Positions 6,146-6,146 of a stretch of DNA of 6,146 nucleotides are shown piece after piece. A program made the translations under genes and the position numbers. Under the pieces are notes generated by a model that had not been told where the DNA came from, did no database searches, and was given only the letters and a program-made list of their open reading frames with translations. Location of the stretch: assembly GCA_030049565.1 (NCBI GenBank), contig JASIKQ010000516.1, positions 1-6,146 on the forward strand, in the 5' to 3' direction. Each line of letters begins with the position of its first letter. Positions within the stretch are counted from its first letter, which is position 1. The stretch is from Candidatus Sulfotelmatobacter sp. Lineage in GTDB: Bacteria; Acidobacteriota; Terriglobia; Terriglobales; Acidobacteriaceae.

Positions 6146-6146
6146 G

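Noticed and set aside
6008..6146. tRNA, 5S rRNA or an intrinsic terminator after udg
   Set aside because: There is no cloverleaf with a T-loop GTTCGA motif and no rRNA-like segment. None of the stems is followed by a T-run.

Overview
The window holds a bacterial protein-quality-control cluster on the minus strand and one DNA-repair gene diverging from it on the plus strand. Read 5' to 3' on the minus strand the order is tig (trigger factor), clpP (protease subunit), clpX (AAA+ unfoldase) and lon (ATP-dependent protease, cut by the left edge after about 503 residues). This order is widely conserved in bacteria. The moderately high G+C content, the type of trigger factor (an aberrant PPIase segment, an 'IGGKNTVPEF' stretch) and a family 5 uracil-DNA glycosylase next to tig fit an Acidobacteriota-like organism. 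That assignment comes from memory of family resemblance and was not tested by a search.

Layout: 1-1510 lon (minus, partial); 1511-1613 spacer with a perfect 8-bp hairpin; 1614-2894 clpX (minus); 2895-3045 spacer with a hairpin touching the clpX ribosome binding site; 3046-3672 clpP (minus); 3673-3745 spacer with an imperfect hairpin touching the clpP ribosome binding site; 3746-5044 tig (minus); 5045-5233 divergent promoter region; 5234-6007 udg (plus); 6008-6146 noncoding tail dense in inverted and direct repeats that runs off the window. No spacer exceeds 300 bases.

How the genes work together: trigger factor meets nascent chains at the ribosome exit tunnel. ClpX recognises, unfolds and threads substrates into the ClpP barrel. 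Lon degrades misfolded and regulatory proteins on its own. Co-orientation and spacers of 73, 151 and 103 bases suggest one transcript, possibly with internal modulation. The glycosylase is transcribed the other way and is functionally separate (removal of uracil and other deaminated bases).

The most interesting signal is in the start regions. The three downstream cluster genes have recognisable Shine-Dalgarno sequences. The first gene on each side of the divergent region, tig and udg, has none. Each instead has a TANNNT -10-like hexamer ending exactly 6 bases before its start codon, the geometry expected for leaderless mRNAs. All four cluster genes also begin with GTG. I found no mobile element, CRISPR array, tRNA or rRNA, and no clear new multi-gene system.
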